DNA from: CBDFKQ01 sp965248855
GTDB taxonomy: Bacteria > Bacteroidota > Bacteroidia > Cytophagales > 172606-1
DNA length: 64,000 bases
Direction: 5' to 3'
NCBI GenBank assembly: GCA_965248855.1
Contig: CBDFKQ010000010.1
Coordinates: forward strand, 186,001-250,000
Translations under genes and position numbers: made by a program
The notes under the pieces: model-generated
The model's database searches: none
The model's input: only the letters and a program-made list of their open reading frames with translations
What the model was told of the DNA's origin: nothing
In this document: positions 1 to 11,457 of the stretch, piece after piece
Numbering within the stretch: position 1 is the stretch's first letter
Layout of the letters: every line of letters starts with the position of its first letter

Positions 1-1
1 T

Positions 2-1162
2 ATCAGCAATAATTATGGAGACAAATGGAATAAATCAAAAGCCGTTACTCAAGAATTTAAAATATCATCTCCAACTAAAAATAATAAATTAAATTGGACT
101 TTAGGTAGTTATTTATTTTATCAACAAAGCCCTGTAAAACAGGCCAGCAATTATGGATTGTATGCAAAACTTCTTGGAGCACCCGACTCTTCATTTTCAA
201 CAATAAATACATCTAACTCTTTTAATGCAGGTGCGGCATTATTTGGTCAATTAATGTATTCATTTAATAAAAAGTTAGATTTAACACTAGGCATTAGGTA
301 TGATTATGAGCATAAAAGACAAAGCGTGTTGGGTGAATATCAAAAAGGCAATTTTACGATTCCCACGCAAGCCGATACAGTATCATCCGCTAATTTTCAG
401 GCTATTTCACCAAAGGTAAGTTTAATACATCACCCTACTGAAAATAATCATATATATGTATCTTATGCAAGGGGTTTTCGCGCCGGTGGCCTACTTAATG
501 ATCCTAGTACTCCACTTTACGTATATAAACCTGAATTTAGCAATAATTTTGAGTTAGGTTTTAAAAATAACTTCCTTGATAATCGTTTACTACTTAATTT
601 AACCGGTTTTTTTATTACTATTAATAATGCACAAACCCCAACACTTATCCTTCCACAAGCATTAACCGTTACCAGAAATTCAGGAAATGTAGAAAGCAAA
701 GGAGTGGAGTTAGAGTTTTTGGTAAAACCTGTTAAAGGGCTCCAAATCGATTATAATTTTGGCTATAACGATGCAAAATACAAAAGTTTGAAATTACCCA
801 ACGATAGTTTAACTGCAGAAAAAAATTATAATGGAAATCAACAAATTTTCACGCCTTCGCACACATCAATGCTTGCTGTTCAGTATACTTATAATATAGG
901 TGGCATTCAAAATTTACAATTAATAGCACGTGTGGAATGGCGATCGTTAGGAAAACAATACTTCGATTTAAAAAATACTATAAGTCAGGATGCTTATAAT
1001 ATTTTTAACACACGGTTTGGTGTATCAGCTAAAAACTTTGAAGTAATGCTTTGGGGAAGAAATTTAAGCAATCAAAAATACATAGAATACGCTTACAGCT
1101 TCGGTGGTATCCATTTAGGAAACCCTTATAATTATGGAGTGACTTTGAGTGGGAGGTTTTAA
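2..1162 (+). CDS. TonB-dependent outer-membrane receptor, C-terminal part
   Basis: The frame is open to the left edge, so the gene begins outside the window and about 386 residues are visible. They look like the C-terminal half of a TonB-dependent receptor barrel: alternating aromatic strands, a YVSYARGFRAGG segment typical of siderophore-type receptors, repeated ELGFKNNFLDNRL-like turns, and a terminal strand ending YGVTLSGRF with a final aromatic residue as expected for BAM-inserted barrels. The family imports siderophores, cobalamin, metals or oligomers across the outer membrane using TonB energy. The ligand cannot be told because the plug domain is missing. It lacks SusC-specific features in the visible part and no susD follows. 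A 149-bp near copy of its 3' end lies at 3717-3865. Confidence 0.88.
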   Translation: MSNNYGDKWNKSKAVTQEFKISSPTKNNKLNWTLGSYLFYQQSPVKQASNYGLYAKLLGAPDSSFSTINTSNSFNAGAALFGQLMYSFNKKLDLTLGIRYDYEHKRQSVLGEYQKGNFTIPTQADTVSSANFQAISPKVSLIHHPTENNHIYVSYARGFRAGGLLNDPSTPLYVYKPEFSNNFELGFKNNFLDNRLLLNLTGFFITINNAQTPTLILPQALTVTRNSGNVESKGVELEFLVKPVKGLQIDYNFGYNDAKYKSLKLPNDSLTAEKNYNGNQQIFTPSHTSMLAVQYTYNIGGIQNLQLIARVEWRSLGKQYFDLKNTISQDAYNIFNTRFGVSAKNFEVMLWGRNLSNQKYIEYAYSFGGIHLGNPYNYGVTLSGRF

Positions 1163-1606
1163 ATTAGTTTTACAGATACACTAATGAGAAAAAATTATAA
1201 ATATTGCGTCTTTCCATATTTATATTCAAGCCTTGCAATATTATAAATGAAATCTTTTGCTTAAAAGTTAATTTCATTAAAGCACTTTTTGTTTTAGAAA
1301 TCTGATATATATATAAAATTTGGTTATTAATTCTGAAACCTAAATTATTGATATTTCGATATCGGTAAAACGATAAATTTTTAGCGTGTATTTTAAATAT
1401 GATACTATCACTTCATTTACGAGATATTTATAAGAAAGATCAAGTAAGGACTTGAAAAGATTTTAATTACTGAAACAAATATAAAATTTATATTGCACGC
1501 AAGTTTTTTGACCTAAATTTATTTGTACTAATTTCAGCAAATTATAATTTTATTCACTTACCTGAATTATATTCTTTTTAGTATTTAACTTTAATTTAAT
1601 AATTAC
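1163..1606. other. AT-rich intergenic region with one dispersed repeat copy
   Basis: No gene is supported here. The stretch holds one copy of the dispersed TATTGATAAAACGATA-type motif at about 1345-1380 and is otherwise low-complexity AT-rich DNA. It must contain the promoter of the downstream secreted-protein gene, but I see no clear -33/-7 pair. Confidence 0.6.
1345..1380 (+). repeat. Dispersed AT-rich intergenic repeat (copy 1)
   Basis: The core reads GATATTTCGATATCGG followed by TAAAACGATA. The same core recurs about twelve times in this window in both orientations, every time outside genes (near 15.93, 18.70, 19.97, 20.15, 20.32, 20.50, 24.10, 25.23, 35.30, 45.43 and 57.63 kb). The motif is an imperfect palindrome around TATCGATA-like centres. 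Confidence 0.65.
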
Positions 1607-3616
<2,010 letters not shown>

Positions 3617-3660
3617 TTAATGGTTAAAACCGCATTAATTTATTTTAAAATACGATTAAA

Positions 3661-3687
3661 AATCCGGCTTACTGAGCCGGATTTTTT
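3661..3687 (+). terminator. Rho-independent terminator of the T9SS protein gene
   Basis: A perfect nine-base stem AATCCGGCT / AGCCGGATT with a five-base loop, followed by a run of T. It lies 45 bases after the stop codon of the secreted protein. Confidence 0.88.
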
Positions 3688-3716
3688 GTAAGTGATTACC
3701 ACTAGCTTTCTTAGCC

Positions 3717-3865
3717 CGATTTGGTGTATCAGCTAAAAACTTTGAAGTAATGCTTTGGAGAAGAAATTTAAGCAATCAAAATACATAGAATATGCTTACA
3801 GCTTTGGAGGTATACACTTAGGAAACCCTTATAATTATGGAGTGACTTTGAGTGGGAGGTTTTAG
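3717..3865 (+). pseudogene. Duplicated 3' fragment of the TonB receptor gene
   Basis: About 149 bases match 1013-1162 with roughly eight differences by eye (near 95% identity), from CGATTTGGTGTATCAGC to the GGGAGGTTTTAG stop. One A is missing in the run after AATCAA, which shifts the frame, and there is no start codon. It is a relic of a partial duplication or of recombination that left the secreted-protein gene between two copies of the receptor end. Confidence 0.9.
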
Positions 3866-3944
3866 AGGGAGGGTGTTATGCATTCTAGTAAGAGAAGTTC
3901 CTTTCCTTTCTAAGAGTAGCAAAAATATTCTTAATTTTAATAGA

Positions 3945-3992
3945 GGCTGTACCGAAAGTTAAACGAATTTAATTAATGGAACAGCCTTTATT
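3945..3992 (-). terminator. Possible terminator of the minus-strand Sus operon
   Basis: GGCTGTACC at 3945-3953 pairs with GGAACAGCC at 3978-3986 (one mismatch, 24-base loop), just past the stop of the lipoprotein gene that ends the first Sus operon. The loop is long, so the call is tentative. Confidence 0.4.
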
Positions 3993-3996
3993 ATCT

Positions 3997-4656
3997 TTAT
4001 TGTTTAACAAATGTTCGTACTTGTGTACCAAATAAACTTTTATCTTGTACCCTATAGGAAAAAGTTACATCGTTTCCTGACTTAACTAAAGTCCCTTCAG
4101 TAACAAATATGTCCGCTCCATTAGGATCACTTTGAGTTGGAACTTCAATTGTGGATTGTGATGTAATACCAACATAAATATCAAATAAATAAGCAGGGTT
4201 TCCACTCACTCCTCCAATATTATCTATGGTATAGAGTCCAGTGCCTTTTTTAGTTAATGTTACTGTCTGACCATTAGAAGTTCGTTTATATGTACCACTA
4301 ATATCATCAGTAGGGGAAACGGATGTAACTAAAACTAATCTGTTCATATTAGTACGATAACCATAACTATTTTTTGCTTCATATTGTACTGTGTAAAAAC
4401 CAGGTTTGGTTAAATCTACATCGTTAACAAGAGGCACTAAATTCGTCGAAACTTTAGTCACACTGTCATATCCAATAGCGCCAGGGTCATTAAAAGCGCC
4501 AGTGCCTACTGTTGTACCTGTAATAGCATCACCTTTTAAAATCAATCCGGGAAAGCTAGGTGTTACTACCCTAGTTATTTTATCATCAGTTTTAATCATT
4601 TTACATGCAACTGCCATCAGAAGAAAAACAGAAAAAATTAAATTTTTATATTTCAT
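3997..4656 (-). CDS. Surface lipoprotein with bacterial Ig-like (DUF5011-type) domain
   Basis: 219 residues with a lipoprotein signal peptide: a hydrophobic segment ends LLMAVAC, placing the lipidated cysteine at residue 18. Residues ~40-112 match my recollection of the Ig-like DUF5011/DUF5012 surface domains encoded next to SusC/SusD pairs: GAFNDPGAIGYD, then a DLTKPGFYTVQYEAKNSYGY core strand pair. The rest is a beta-rich C-terminal domain. It lies 37 bases after the susD gene and is the last gene of a susC-susD-lipoprotein operon, so it likely sits on the cell surface and helps bind the same ligand. No catalytic signature is visible. Confidence 0.75.
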   Translation of the reverse strand: MKYKNLIFSVFLLMAVACKMIKTDDKITRVVTPSFPGLILKGDAITGTTVGTGAFNDPGAIGYDSVTKVSTNLVPLVNDVDLTKPGFYTVQYEAKNSYGYRTNMNRLVLVTSVSPTDDISGTYKRTSNGQTVTLTKKGTGLYTIDNIGGVSGNPAYLFDIYVGITSQSTIEVPTQSDPNGADIFVTEGTLVKSGNDVTFSYRVQDKSLFGTQVRTFVKQ

Positions 4657-4693
4657 AAGATTGTGTTTTTATTTAGATTTATACAATAATAGT

Positions 4694-6163
4694 TTATTTT
4701 GCATCCCACCAAACCTTATCAAAAATTCGATGTTGCGTTGGAGTATTTGGGTTACGAGTAGATTCAGCCGCTGGATATAAGAAAATACTTGGTACATTTC
4801 CTGCACCAATTACAGATGCTAATGATGTTGTAAAAAAAGATGGATACTTGGTCCTTCTCCACTCAATCCAAGCCTCAATGCTTTGATTACCACACATAGC
4901 TGCCCATTTTTGAGTAATTATTGATTCTATCTTTTTACTTAATGAACCTGCTGTAGGATACAAAATTGTTGGCTGTGTATAATAGTTTGCGATTCCTGAC
5001 GTATCTACTTTATAATCAATATAATTATCGATTATACCATTATTATATAATAAGTTATCATCACCTGTTAACCAACCTCTTGCAATTGCTTCGGCTTGCA
5101 GAAATTTACTTTCATAGTCTGTTAATATTTTCACTGGCGCAAAAGCACTACTATCTTTACTAGCGTTAGCACCTACTGTCTTTGATGGTATAGATATACC
5201 AGCAGCAGAAAGTACATTCTTGAATCCACCTTGTGGTATGCCTTTATAGGTTCCATTTGTACTTGAAGAAGAATAAAATGCAGCCACTCTTGGATCATTA
5301 TTATCGTTAAAAAAATTAATCGCTGTAGCACTTGCCAACAAATTCTGAGTTCCGGCTAAAACTGATGTAGCAGTTGCATTGTAAAGTGGGTTTTGGTTTC
5401 CTCCCGTTGAATTATAGTCGACTTGTGCACTTTCGCCTGATTTAATAAATTCCTTACCTTTTAAAGTACCAATTATGGCTGCTGCCTTTCCAGGATCTAC
5501 TTCAGACAATCTTAAGCCTATTTTGAGTTTTAAAGTATTTGCAAAACGTAACCATTTAACCATACTACCACCATAAATCAAATCATCTGCACCAGGATGA
5601 TTTGGATCATTTAGGTCAATTAATAAGGCGGCGTTATCAACTAATGCAATCAGGCTATCATAAATGACTTGCTGTTTATCAAATTTTGGAGTTAAAATGT
5701 TAACATCACCCTTTAAAGCTTCAGTATATGGTACATCGCCAAATAAATCAGTACTTAATTGATATGTATAAGCTTTTAATAAATAGGCTATAGCAACATA
5801 TTGCTTCTTCTTAGTAGCCTTTCCTTTCTCTATAACTTTCTCAAAATCTTCTAATGCATCTGAATTTATGTTTATCCAAGTAGCATCAAAATCTGAAGCC
5901 CCTGGTGCATATTGTTCTAATGATTTATATTGGCTTGAACTTGGATTTTGAGTCCAATATTGAGCCCAAATTCCACCTTTAATTTGAAGATCATTTCCTA
6001 ATGCAAATGTTAATCCTGCTTGTCCAGCAGGTAGTATAAGTTGAACATCTGCATCAGCAGCATTATTAGGATCAATATTGATATCATAAAAATGTTTACA
6101 TCCGCTTATATAAAAAGCAAAAGTTATTATAATGATAAATTTTAAATAAATATATTTTTTCAT
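4694..6163 (-). CDS. SusD-like ligand-binding lipoprotein (SusD_like_2 type)
   Basis: 489 residues. The signal peptide ends with a lipobox-like YISGC, giving a lipidated cysteine near residue 22. The opening FYDINIDPNNAADADVQ and the motif WAQYWTQNPSSSQYKSLEQY are typical of the SusD-like-2 branch, as is the C-terminal QKWAAMCGNQSIEAWIEWRR. The fold is TPR-like helical and caps the SusC barrel, binding the oligomer before import. The gene begins 24 bases after the SusC gene. The substrate is unknown: no glycoside hydrolase or peptidase lies beside it. Confidence 0.9.
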   Translation of the reverse strand: MKKYIYLKFIIIITFAFYISGCKHFYDINIDPNNAADADVQLILPAGQAGLTFALGNDLQIKGGIWAQYWTQNPSSSQYKSLEQYAPGASDFDATWININSDALEDFEKVIEKGKATKKKQYVAIAYLLKAYTYQLSTDLFGDVPYTEALKGDVNILTPKFDKQQVIYDSLIALVDNAALLIDLNDPNHPGADDLIYGGSMVKWLRFANTLKLKIGLRLSEVDPGKAAAIIGTLKGKEFIKSGESAQVDYNSTGGNQNPLYNATATSVLAGTQNLLASATAINFFNDNNDPRVAAFYSSSSTNGTYKGIPQGGFKNVLSAAGISIPSKTVGANASKDSSAFAPVKILTDYESKFLQAEAIARGWLTGDDNLLYNNGIIDNYIDYKVDTSGIANYYTQPTILYPTAGSLSKKIESIITQKWAAMCGNQSIEAWIEWRRTKYPSFFTTSLASVIGAGNVPSIFLYPAAESTRNPNTPTQHRIFDKVWWDAK

Positions 6164-6187
6164 TGTTATATCTTTTTAGATTATTAA

Positions 6188-9100
6188 TTAGAAACTTAAA
6201 TTTAGCCTAAAGCCATAATTTCTTAATGAAGGATTAGCATAGAATTCAAATCCCTGAGCATTTGAAGCGCCTTGAGAATTAATTTCTGGATCACTATATT
6301 GATTTTGTTTTGGAGTCCATATAAAAAGATTGTTGCCAAAAACAGATGCGGAAATAGAGGTAAATGGTGTCTTTAATAAAAATCTATTAGGTATAGAATA
6401 ATTTAAGGCGGCTTCCCTAAATTTAATATAACTTGCATCTATCAAATGTTGACTAGGTTGAAGCACACTTGTTGTGTAATATGTGTATGGATGAAATGTT
6501 AAACTAGTGTTGTCAGTATAACTTCCATCTTTATTTTGTATAACTGAATTAGGAAAAACATAATCTTTTCGATTATTTTGAGTAGTTTCTAATGAAGTAC
6601 CTACAAAATCCATACCTGCTTTTGTTCCGGAATAAAACTGCCCACCTTGCTTAGTATCAAATAATACGTTAAGCGAAATACCTTTAAATGCAAATGATGC
6701 GCCTAATGACGCTTGATAATTAGGAAGATATGAACCAAAATATCTATTAGGTCCAGGGATAGGCTGACCAGTAGCATTGTCTACAACTACTTTTCCGGAA
6801 GGATCTCTTTGGAAGTCTAATCCGTAAAAACTTCCATAAGGTTTGCCAACCGCTGCAACAACATTCATAGAAGAAAACCCACCTAATATTATTTGCTCTA
6901 GCCCTTCTTTTATACTCACAACAGTATTTTTAACTTTCGTAAAAGTTCCATATAAATTTAATTTAAATCCTGAATTAGTTTGTATGGGCGTACCTCTTAA
7001 ACTTATTTCTAACCCCTCATTATTTATTTCACCGGTATTAATTAATTTACTAAGGTAACCTGAAGACGCAGGGATCGGTGCATTTACAATTTGATTAGTT
7101 GACTTTGTTTTAAAATAGGTAAGATCAAAATTAAGTCTGTTTTTGAAAAAGCCAAGTTCTGTACCCACTTCAGATGAAGTTGTAAATTCTGGTGTAAGTT
7201 TATCATTGCCAATCCTGTCATTTCTTGTAAAACCAGGTATTGTATTAAGAGGAAATTTGGTTTGACCGAAATTTCCACCTAAATCCTGACTTGAATAAGT
7301 TGTATATAATTGATAAGGGCCAGCATCCGCACCAACTTTTGCCGAACTGCCACGTATTTTACCAAAACTAATTATATTACTTATATTTTCACCCAGCAAT
7401 TCCGTAAATATAAAAGATGCATTTATGCTAGGGTAAAAATATGACCTATTATTAACTGGTAATGTTGAGGAATTATCATTTCTGGCGGTAAAACCTAAAT
7501 AAAGTAAATTTTTATACGATAAATCCGCACTACCATAAAAACCAACCAAAGTGTTTTGACTTAAAGTATTTGAAGCATCAACCGGACCATTAGAATTCGT
7601 TAAATTGTAAAAATCCTTAACTACTAAACCTTTTGATACATTTGTTGCAGCGAAAATGCTATTTTGAGTAATTTTTCTAACATTATTTCCTAATAATAAT
7701 TTAATATTAAAATCTTTAAAGATCTCCCTATTATAAGTGATCATTAAATCATTATTTAATTGTGAATAGTTAAGTAGTACTTCAGAGTACTTTCCAAAAT
7801 CAATCCATGAATTTTGCAAAGGAGTGCCATTATTATAGAATGACTCTTCGAATGGCTTATAATTATACTTGGCGAATTTTTGATATCGTCTGTCATTAGA
7901 AATATCTGCGCCTAACCTTTCTGTTATAGTTAAGCCTTCAATGGGTTTATATACAAATGAAATGTTGCCTGTAATTCTATCAACCTTATTGGTACTTTTA
8001 TAGTTATCAATTAAAAAATATGGATTTTTTACATAAGCACCATAATAACCATAACGATCGCCCCCGTTCTCGTCTGTAAATGTCCCATTAAAGTGATTAC
8101 TTAAATCTTTACTACCAACTATTGAAATATCTCTAGGTTGTTGAATTATAGTACTATAAATTGAATTACTAGACTGTCCTCCTAACGGTAATGAACTGTT
8201 AATATTTGTATAACCTATTGAAATACTACTGGAAAACTTACTGGAAAACTCTGAAGAACCATTAAAACGCATATTATATTTATCATATTCCGTTGTTGGG
8301 ACTACACCAGAATTGTTTTGTGAATTAAGTGATAAATAATAGGTAGATTTTTCATTCCCACCGGATATAGAAAGAGAATTAGTCAAAGTTTTTCCAATTT
8401 TAAAAAAATCTTTTACATTGTTTGGCAGTGCTTCATATTTCTTTAATTGCTGTTTACCTTCTACAACTTGGCCAAAAGGTCTTTCTTTACCATCAAAAGG
8501 TAATCCCCAGTTAAAATTTTCTCTCCTATCATCTTTAAGTAAGTCTCTATCACCTTGTCCATATTCATTTTGAAAAGTAGGTAATTTTAATATATTTGAA
8601 AATTGAACACCTGTATTAAAATTTATATTTACCTTCCCATTTTTCTTACCTTTTTTGGTTGTAATCAATATGGCACCATTAGAAGCAACGCTTCCATATA
8701 ATGCAGCAGCAGCAGGGCCTTTTAAAACACTGATACTTTCTATGTCATTCGGATTAATGTCATTACCACGATTTCCGTAATCTACTTGATTATTTAAATA
8801 ATCTGAATTTTGGTTATTTGCATTACTGCTTAGCACACCATCTATTACGAAAACCGGTTGATTATTTCCAGCTAAGGAATTGGATCCTCTTAAAACAATA
8901 CGAGTTGATGAACCTGGGCCATTAGAACCGGCAGTAATGTTAACTCCTGCAATCTTACCCTGTAAAGCATTTATTGGGTTTACATTATTTCCAAGTTCTT
9001 CACTTTTAATAGTTGTTTCAGCATATCCAATACTTCTTTTCTCTTTATTAATTCCAAGTGCTGTTACAATTACTTCATTTAAAGATTGCGTATCTGGGGT

Positions 9101-9382
9101 TAAATGAACGTTAATATTAGATTGATTACCTATTGTTTGCTCAAATGAACTATAACCTACAAATGAAAATACTAATAACTCATCTCCAGATAAAATATTT
9201 AAAGAAAAGTTTCCAGAGGCATCAGTAGATGTCCCACGTGTAGTTCCTTTAACACTAATATTAACACCCGGCAAAGGTGACCCGGATTCATCAACTACCT
9301 TTCCGGTAATTGTTCTGTCTTGTGCAAAAGTTAAGCCTGACCAGAGAAAGGCAACGATGCACATCAGTAAAATTTTTCTCAT
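6188..9382 (-). CDS. SusC/RagA-family TonB-linked outer-membrane transporter
   Basis: 1064 residues, full length for the family. Signal peptide 1-20 ends TFAQ. Residues ~22-105 form the carboxypeptidase-D regulatory-like beta-sandwich (ITGKVVDESGSPLPGVNISV). The plug domain follows (~110-245) with FVIDGV and the SusC signature VLKGPAAAALYGSVASNGA. The remainder is the 22-strand barrel ending YGFRLNLSF with a terminal aromatic. It imports oligomers delivered by the SusD partner downstream. First gene of the three-gene locus. The N-terminal TonB/plug layout is intact, so it should be functional. Confidence 0.95.
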   Translation of the reverse strand: MRKILLMCIVAFLWSGLTFAQDRTITGKVVDESGSPLPGVNISVKGTTRGTSTDASGNFSLNILSGDELLVFSFVGYSSFEQTIGNQSNINVHLTPDTQSLNEVIVTALGINKEKRSIGYAETTIKSEELGNNVNPINALQGKIAGVNITAGSNGPGSSTRIVLRGSNSLAGNNQPVFVIDGVLSSNANNQNSDYLNNQVDYGNRGNDINPNDIESISVLKGPAAAALYGSVASNGAILITTKKGKKNGKVNINFNTGVQFSNILKLPTFQNEYGQGDRDLLKDDRRENFNWGLPFDGKERPFGQVVEGKQQLKKYEALPNNVKDFFKIGKTLTNSLSISGGNEKSTYYLSLNSQNNSGVVPTTEYDKYNMRFNGSSEFSSKFSSSISIGYTNINSSLPLGGQSSNSIYSTIIQQPRDISIVGSKDLSNHFNGTFTDENGGDRYGYYGAYVKNPYFLIDNYKSTNKVDRITGNISFVYKPIEGLTITERLGADISNDRRYQKFAKYNYKPFEESFYNNGTPLQNSWIDFGKYSEVLLNYSQLNNDLMITYNREIFKDFNIKLLLGNNVRKITQNSIFAATNVSKGLVVKDFYNLTNSNGPVDASNTLSQNTLVGFYGSADLSYKNLLYLGFTARNDNSSTLPVNNRSYFYPSINASFIFTELLGENISNIISFGKIRGSSAKVGADAGPYQLYTTYSSQDLGGNFGQTKFPLNTIPGFTRNDRIGNDKLTPEFTTSSEVGTELGFFKNRLNFDLTYFKTKSTNQIVNAPIPASSGYLSKLINTGEINNEGLEISLRGTPIQTNSGFKLNLYGTFTKVKNTVVSIKEGLEQIILGGFSSMNVVAAVGKPYGSFYGLDFQRDPSGKVVVDNATGQPIPGPNRYFGSYLPNYQASLGASFAFKGISLNVLFDTKQGGQFYSGTKAGMDFVGTSLETTQNNRKDYVFPNSVIQNKDGSYTDNTSLTFHPYTYYTTSVLQPSQHLIDASYIKFREAALNYSIPNRFLLKTPFTSISASVFGNNLFIWTPKQNQYSDPEINSQGASNAQGFEFYANPSLRNYGFRLNLSF

Positions 9383-9620
9383 AATTTAAAAGTTAGATAA
9401 CGATAATTTAATATAAGTACAGATTTATTCCTAAAAGTAAAATTGTCATTTCAATTTTGCAAACAAAACCCCAATATTTTTTCGAATTTTTAATAAAAAT
9501 AGAATTTTACGACTGTATTAATACATTTAACAATATTAAGTAAATTTAATATATTTATTTCTTACGGAAGTTGATTAAGATTTTTACGATCCCTTTTAAT
9601 CAGCATAAAAGTTTAAATCA

Positions 9621-9649
9621 AAAAGGCCACAATTTAATTGTGGCCTTTT
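9621..9649. terminator. Symmetrical hairpin, probable terminator
   Basis: AAAAGGCCACAATT pairs perfectly with AATTGTGGCCTTTT around a very short loop. It has A-rich and T-rich flanks and so could terminate transcription in either direction. It lies downstream of the second SusD gene and the small decayed frame. Confidence 0.65.
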
Positions 9650-9673
9650 GTATAATTAACTATCTTTTTTAAT

Positions 9674-9814
9674 TTATTGTGGAGATTTAACCGGTGCTGA
9701 ACTCGAACTTGTGGGATTAAACTCTAATTCACCAGCCATCGTTCTGTAAATAACTTCTTCATGAATATAATTTTCGCACTTTGTACCTATTCTTTCTTTC
9801 AAAAGAAGCCTTCT
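9674..9814 (-). pseudogene. Short open remnant, unidentified
   Basis: A 46-codon stretch reads in protein-like fashion (KCENYIHEEVIYRTMAGELE then a Ser/Pro-rich end) and stops just before the hairpin at 9621. A stop codon closes it upstream and no ATG start precedes the coherent part, so it looks like the tail of a decayed gene. I do not recognise the family. It may also be a chance frame. Confidence 0.3.
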
Positions 9815-9891
9815 TTAGATATCGTTTTGAAGAACCAAATAATCAACTATTTTTAGCTGCTTAAATCGAACTTACGACATATTATTTAGGT

Positions 9892-11301
9892 TTATTGATA
9901 TCCTTCATTTTGAACTAGCAATTTATTTACTTGGATTTCTCTTTGCGGAATTGGGAAGATTAATTTTGGACTATTATAATTATAAACAGTAATTTTACCT
10001 TTATTATCATAAGAATTAACCACACCTTTTGTCCTCTTTATGTCCGAAAGGCTTTGGCCTTCGAAAGCAAGTTCCAAGTATCTTTCATTTAATATTTTTT
10101 GTAAAGATAAATTACCTGAAAGTAAATTAGTAAGGTTTACTCTTTTTCTCACAAAATTGACATCATTGAGTGGAGAGTCTCCTACATTACTCATAAGCCT
10201 AAAATTACATTCAGCTCTAGTCAAATACATTTCTGCAAGCCTTATAACCTTTACATTGCCATATTGATTATTAAATTTTCCGGTTCTAATCGATCCCCCG
10301 TCATCATAAAACAAATTTAATCTATCATCTTTCTTTTCATATTTTAATAAATGTAACGAATCAGAATTTAATTCAATATCACCCCTACCTCCATAATTAC
10401 TTGCAGCATAAAATTCATTTAAGCTGTTAACACCTTGTTGTTCAGAAATTTGGATTGCAAAAATATCTTCAACTGTATTTAATACACGAATTTGACCCGG
10501 AGTAGGGAACTCATCAGCATAAGTTAATGTAAGTTTGTATAATGCTGATTGTATTACCTTATCTGCAGCATCCCTTGCCGAAGTATAATCATTCTGCATT
10601 AAATAAACCCTGGAGAGCATAGCATTTGCTGCACCTTTTGTAGCATAAAATCCGTTTTGTGAAGGTAGATCTGCTTCAGCTTCCGTCAGATCTTTTAATA
10701 TCTGCATATAAACTTCTGAAACAGAATTTCTTGCTACGTCCTTAACTGCATCAGCATAAGTTAATGTCGGCGATAAAATTAAAGGAACTCCCGGATTTTT
10801 TGTATTATCACCATCGTCCCAAGTTTTTGAATAAAGTTTTACTAATTCAAAGTACATAGAACCCCTAATAAATTTAGACTCGGCTGCAACTTTCTTTCTT
10901 GATACCGAATCTACTATGTTTATTGAAGCAAGTATATTATTTGTAATATTTATCGTTTCATATAAACTTAGCCAAGCCGTTGCAACAAAGCTGTTATCAA
11001 CCGGTATTTGTTTATTATTTATTTGTGATAATTGTGCATACGTTCCTGTAAAACTTATTTCTCCGTCATTGGAAAGCAAATCCGATTCAAGATATAATCT
11101 TCCGCCATAAACACTATTTCCTCCCATTTTTGAATAAGCACCTACTAAAGCTGCCTTGACATCCGAAGAAGTTTTCAAGGCTGATTTTGTATCAACACTT
11201 TGAGAGGGTTGTATATCCAATTTTTTGTTGCAAGACGTAATAACAAATAAACCGTAAATAATAAAGGATATGATTTCAATTTTTTTTATATATTTTTTCA
11301 T
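9892..11301 (-). CDS. SusD/RagB-family ligand-binding lipoprotein
   Basis: 469 residues, a canonical RagB/SusD protein. The lipobox is FVITSC (lipidated Cys near residue 24), followed by NKKLDIQPSQSV. The N-terminal SusD domain contains KAALVGAYSKMGG and the TPR-like segment AESKFIRGSMYFELVKLY. The C-terminal RagB region carries VIRLAEMYLTRAECNFR and the closing ILNERYLELAFEGQ with SDIKRT and FPIPQREIQVN. It partners the SusC protein encoded directly upstream. The intended susC stop codon at 11314 is only 12 bases before this start, as in normal susC-susD operons. Confidence 0.92.
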   Translation of the reverse strand: MKKYIKKIEIISFIIYGLFVITSCNKKLDIQPSQSVDTKSALKTSSDVKAALVGAYSKMGGNSVYGGRLYLESDLLSNDGEISFTGTYAQLSQINNKQIPVDNSFVATAWLSLYETINITNNILASINIVDSVSRKKVAAESKFIRGSMYFELVKLYSKTWDDGDNTKNPGVPLILSPTLTYADAVKDVARNSVSEVYMQILKDLTEAEADLPSQNGFYATKGAANAMLSRVYLMQNDYTSARDAADKVIQSALYKLTLTYADEFPTPGQIRVLNTVEDIFAIQISEQQGVNSLNEFYAASNYGGRGDIELNSDSLHLLKYEKKDDRLNLFYDDGGSIRTGKFNNQYGNVKVIRLAEMYLTRAECNFRLMSNVGDSPLNDVNFVRKRVNLTNLLSGNLSLQKILNERYLELAFEGQSLSDIKRTKGVVNSYDNKGKITVYNYNSPKLIFPIPQREIQVNKLLVQNEGYQ

Positions 11302-11313
11302 ACGTTTTAAAAG

Positions 11314-11457
11314 TTAAAAGCCAAGATTTAAACCCACAGTAATAGTTTTTGGTTGAGGTGCTGAGTAAAAATCTACTCCTTGTGTAATATTATTATTTAA
11401 ATAATCAGTACTTACTTCAGGATCCCAGCCTTTATATTTAGTAATTGTATATAAGTT
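11314..11457 (-). pseudogene. Untranslated 3' end of the second susC gene
   Basis: Reading on past the TAA at 11458-11460 gives 47 further codons in the same frame with no other stop: NLYTITKYKGWDPEVSTDY and so on, ending PKTITVGLNLGF and a TAA at 11314-11316. This is exactly the expected final SusC segment (the KGWDPEVS motif and the last beta strand with terminal Phe). Confidence 0.9.

Larger units (their letters stand above)
9383..9891. other. Intergenic region between two Sus loci
   Basis: It holds the upstream region of the first susC gene (AT-rich, no clear -7 element found), a hairpin at 9621-9649 and a short decayed reading frame at 9674-9814. Nothing else is recognised. Confidence 0.5.

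Noticed and set aside
4406..4780. 124-codon plus-strand frame across the lipoprotein/SusD junction
   Set aside because: It is antisense to two well-supported genes and their operon gap.
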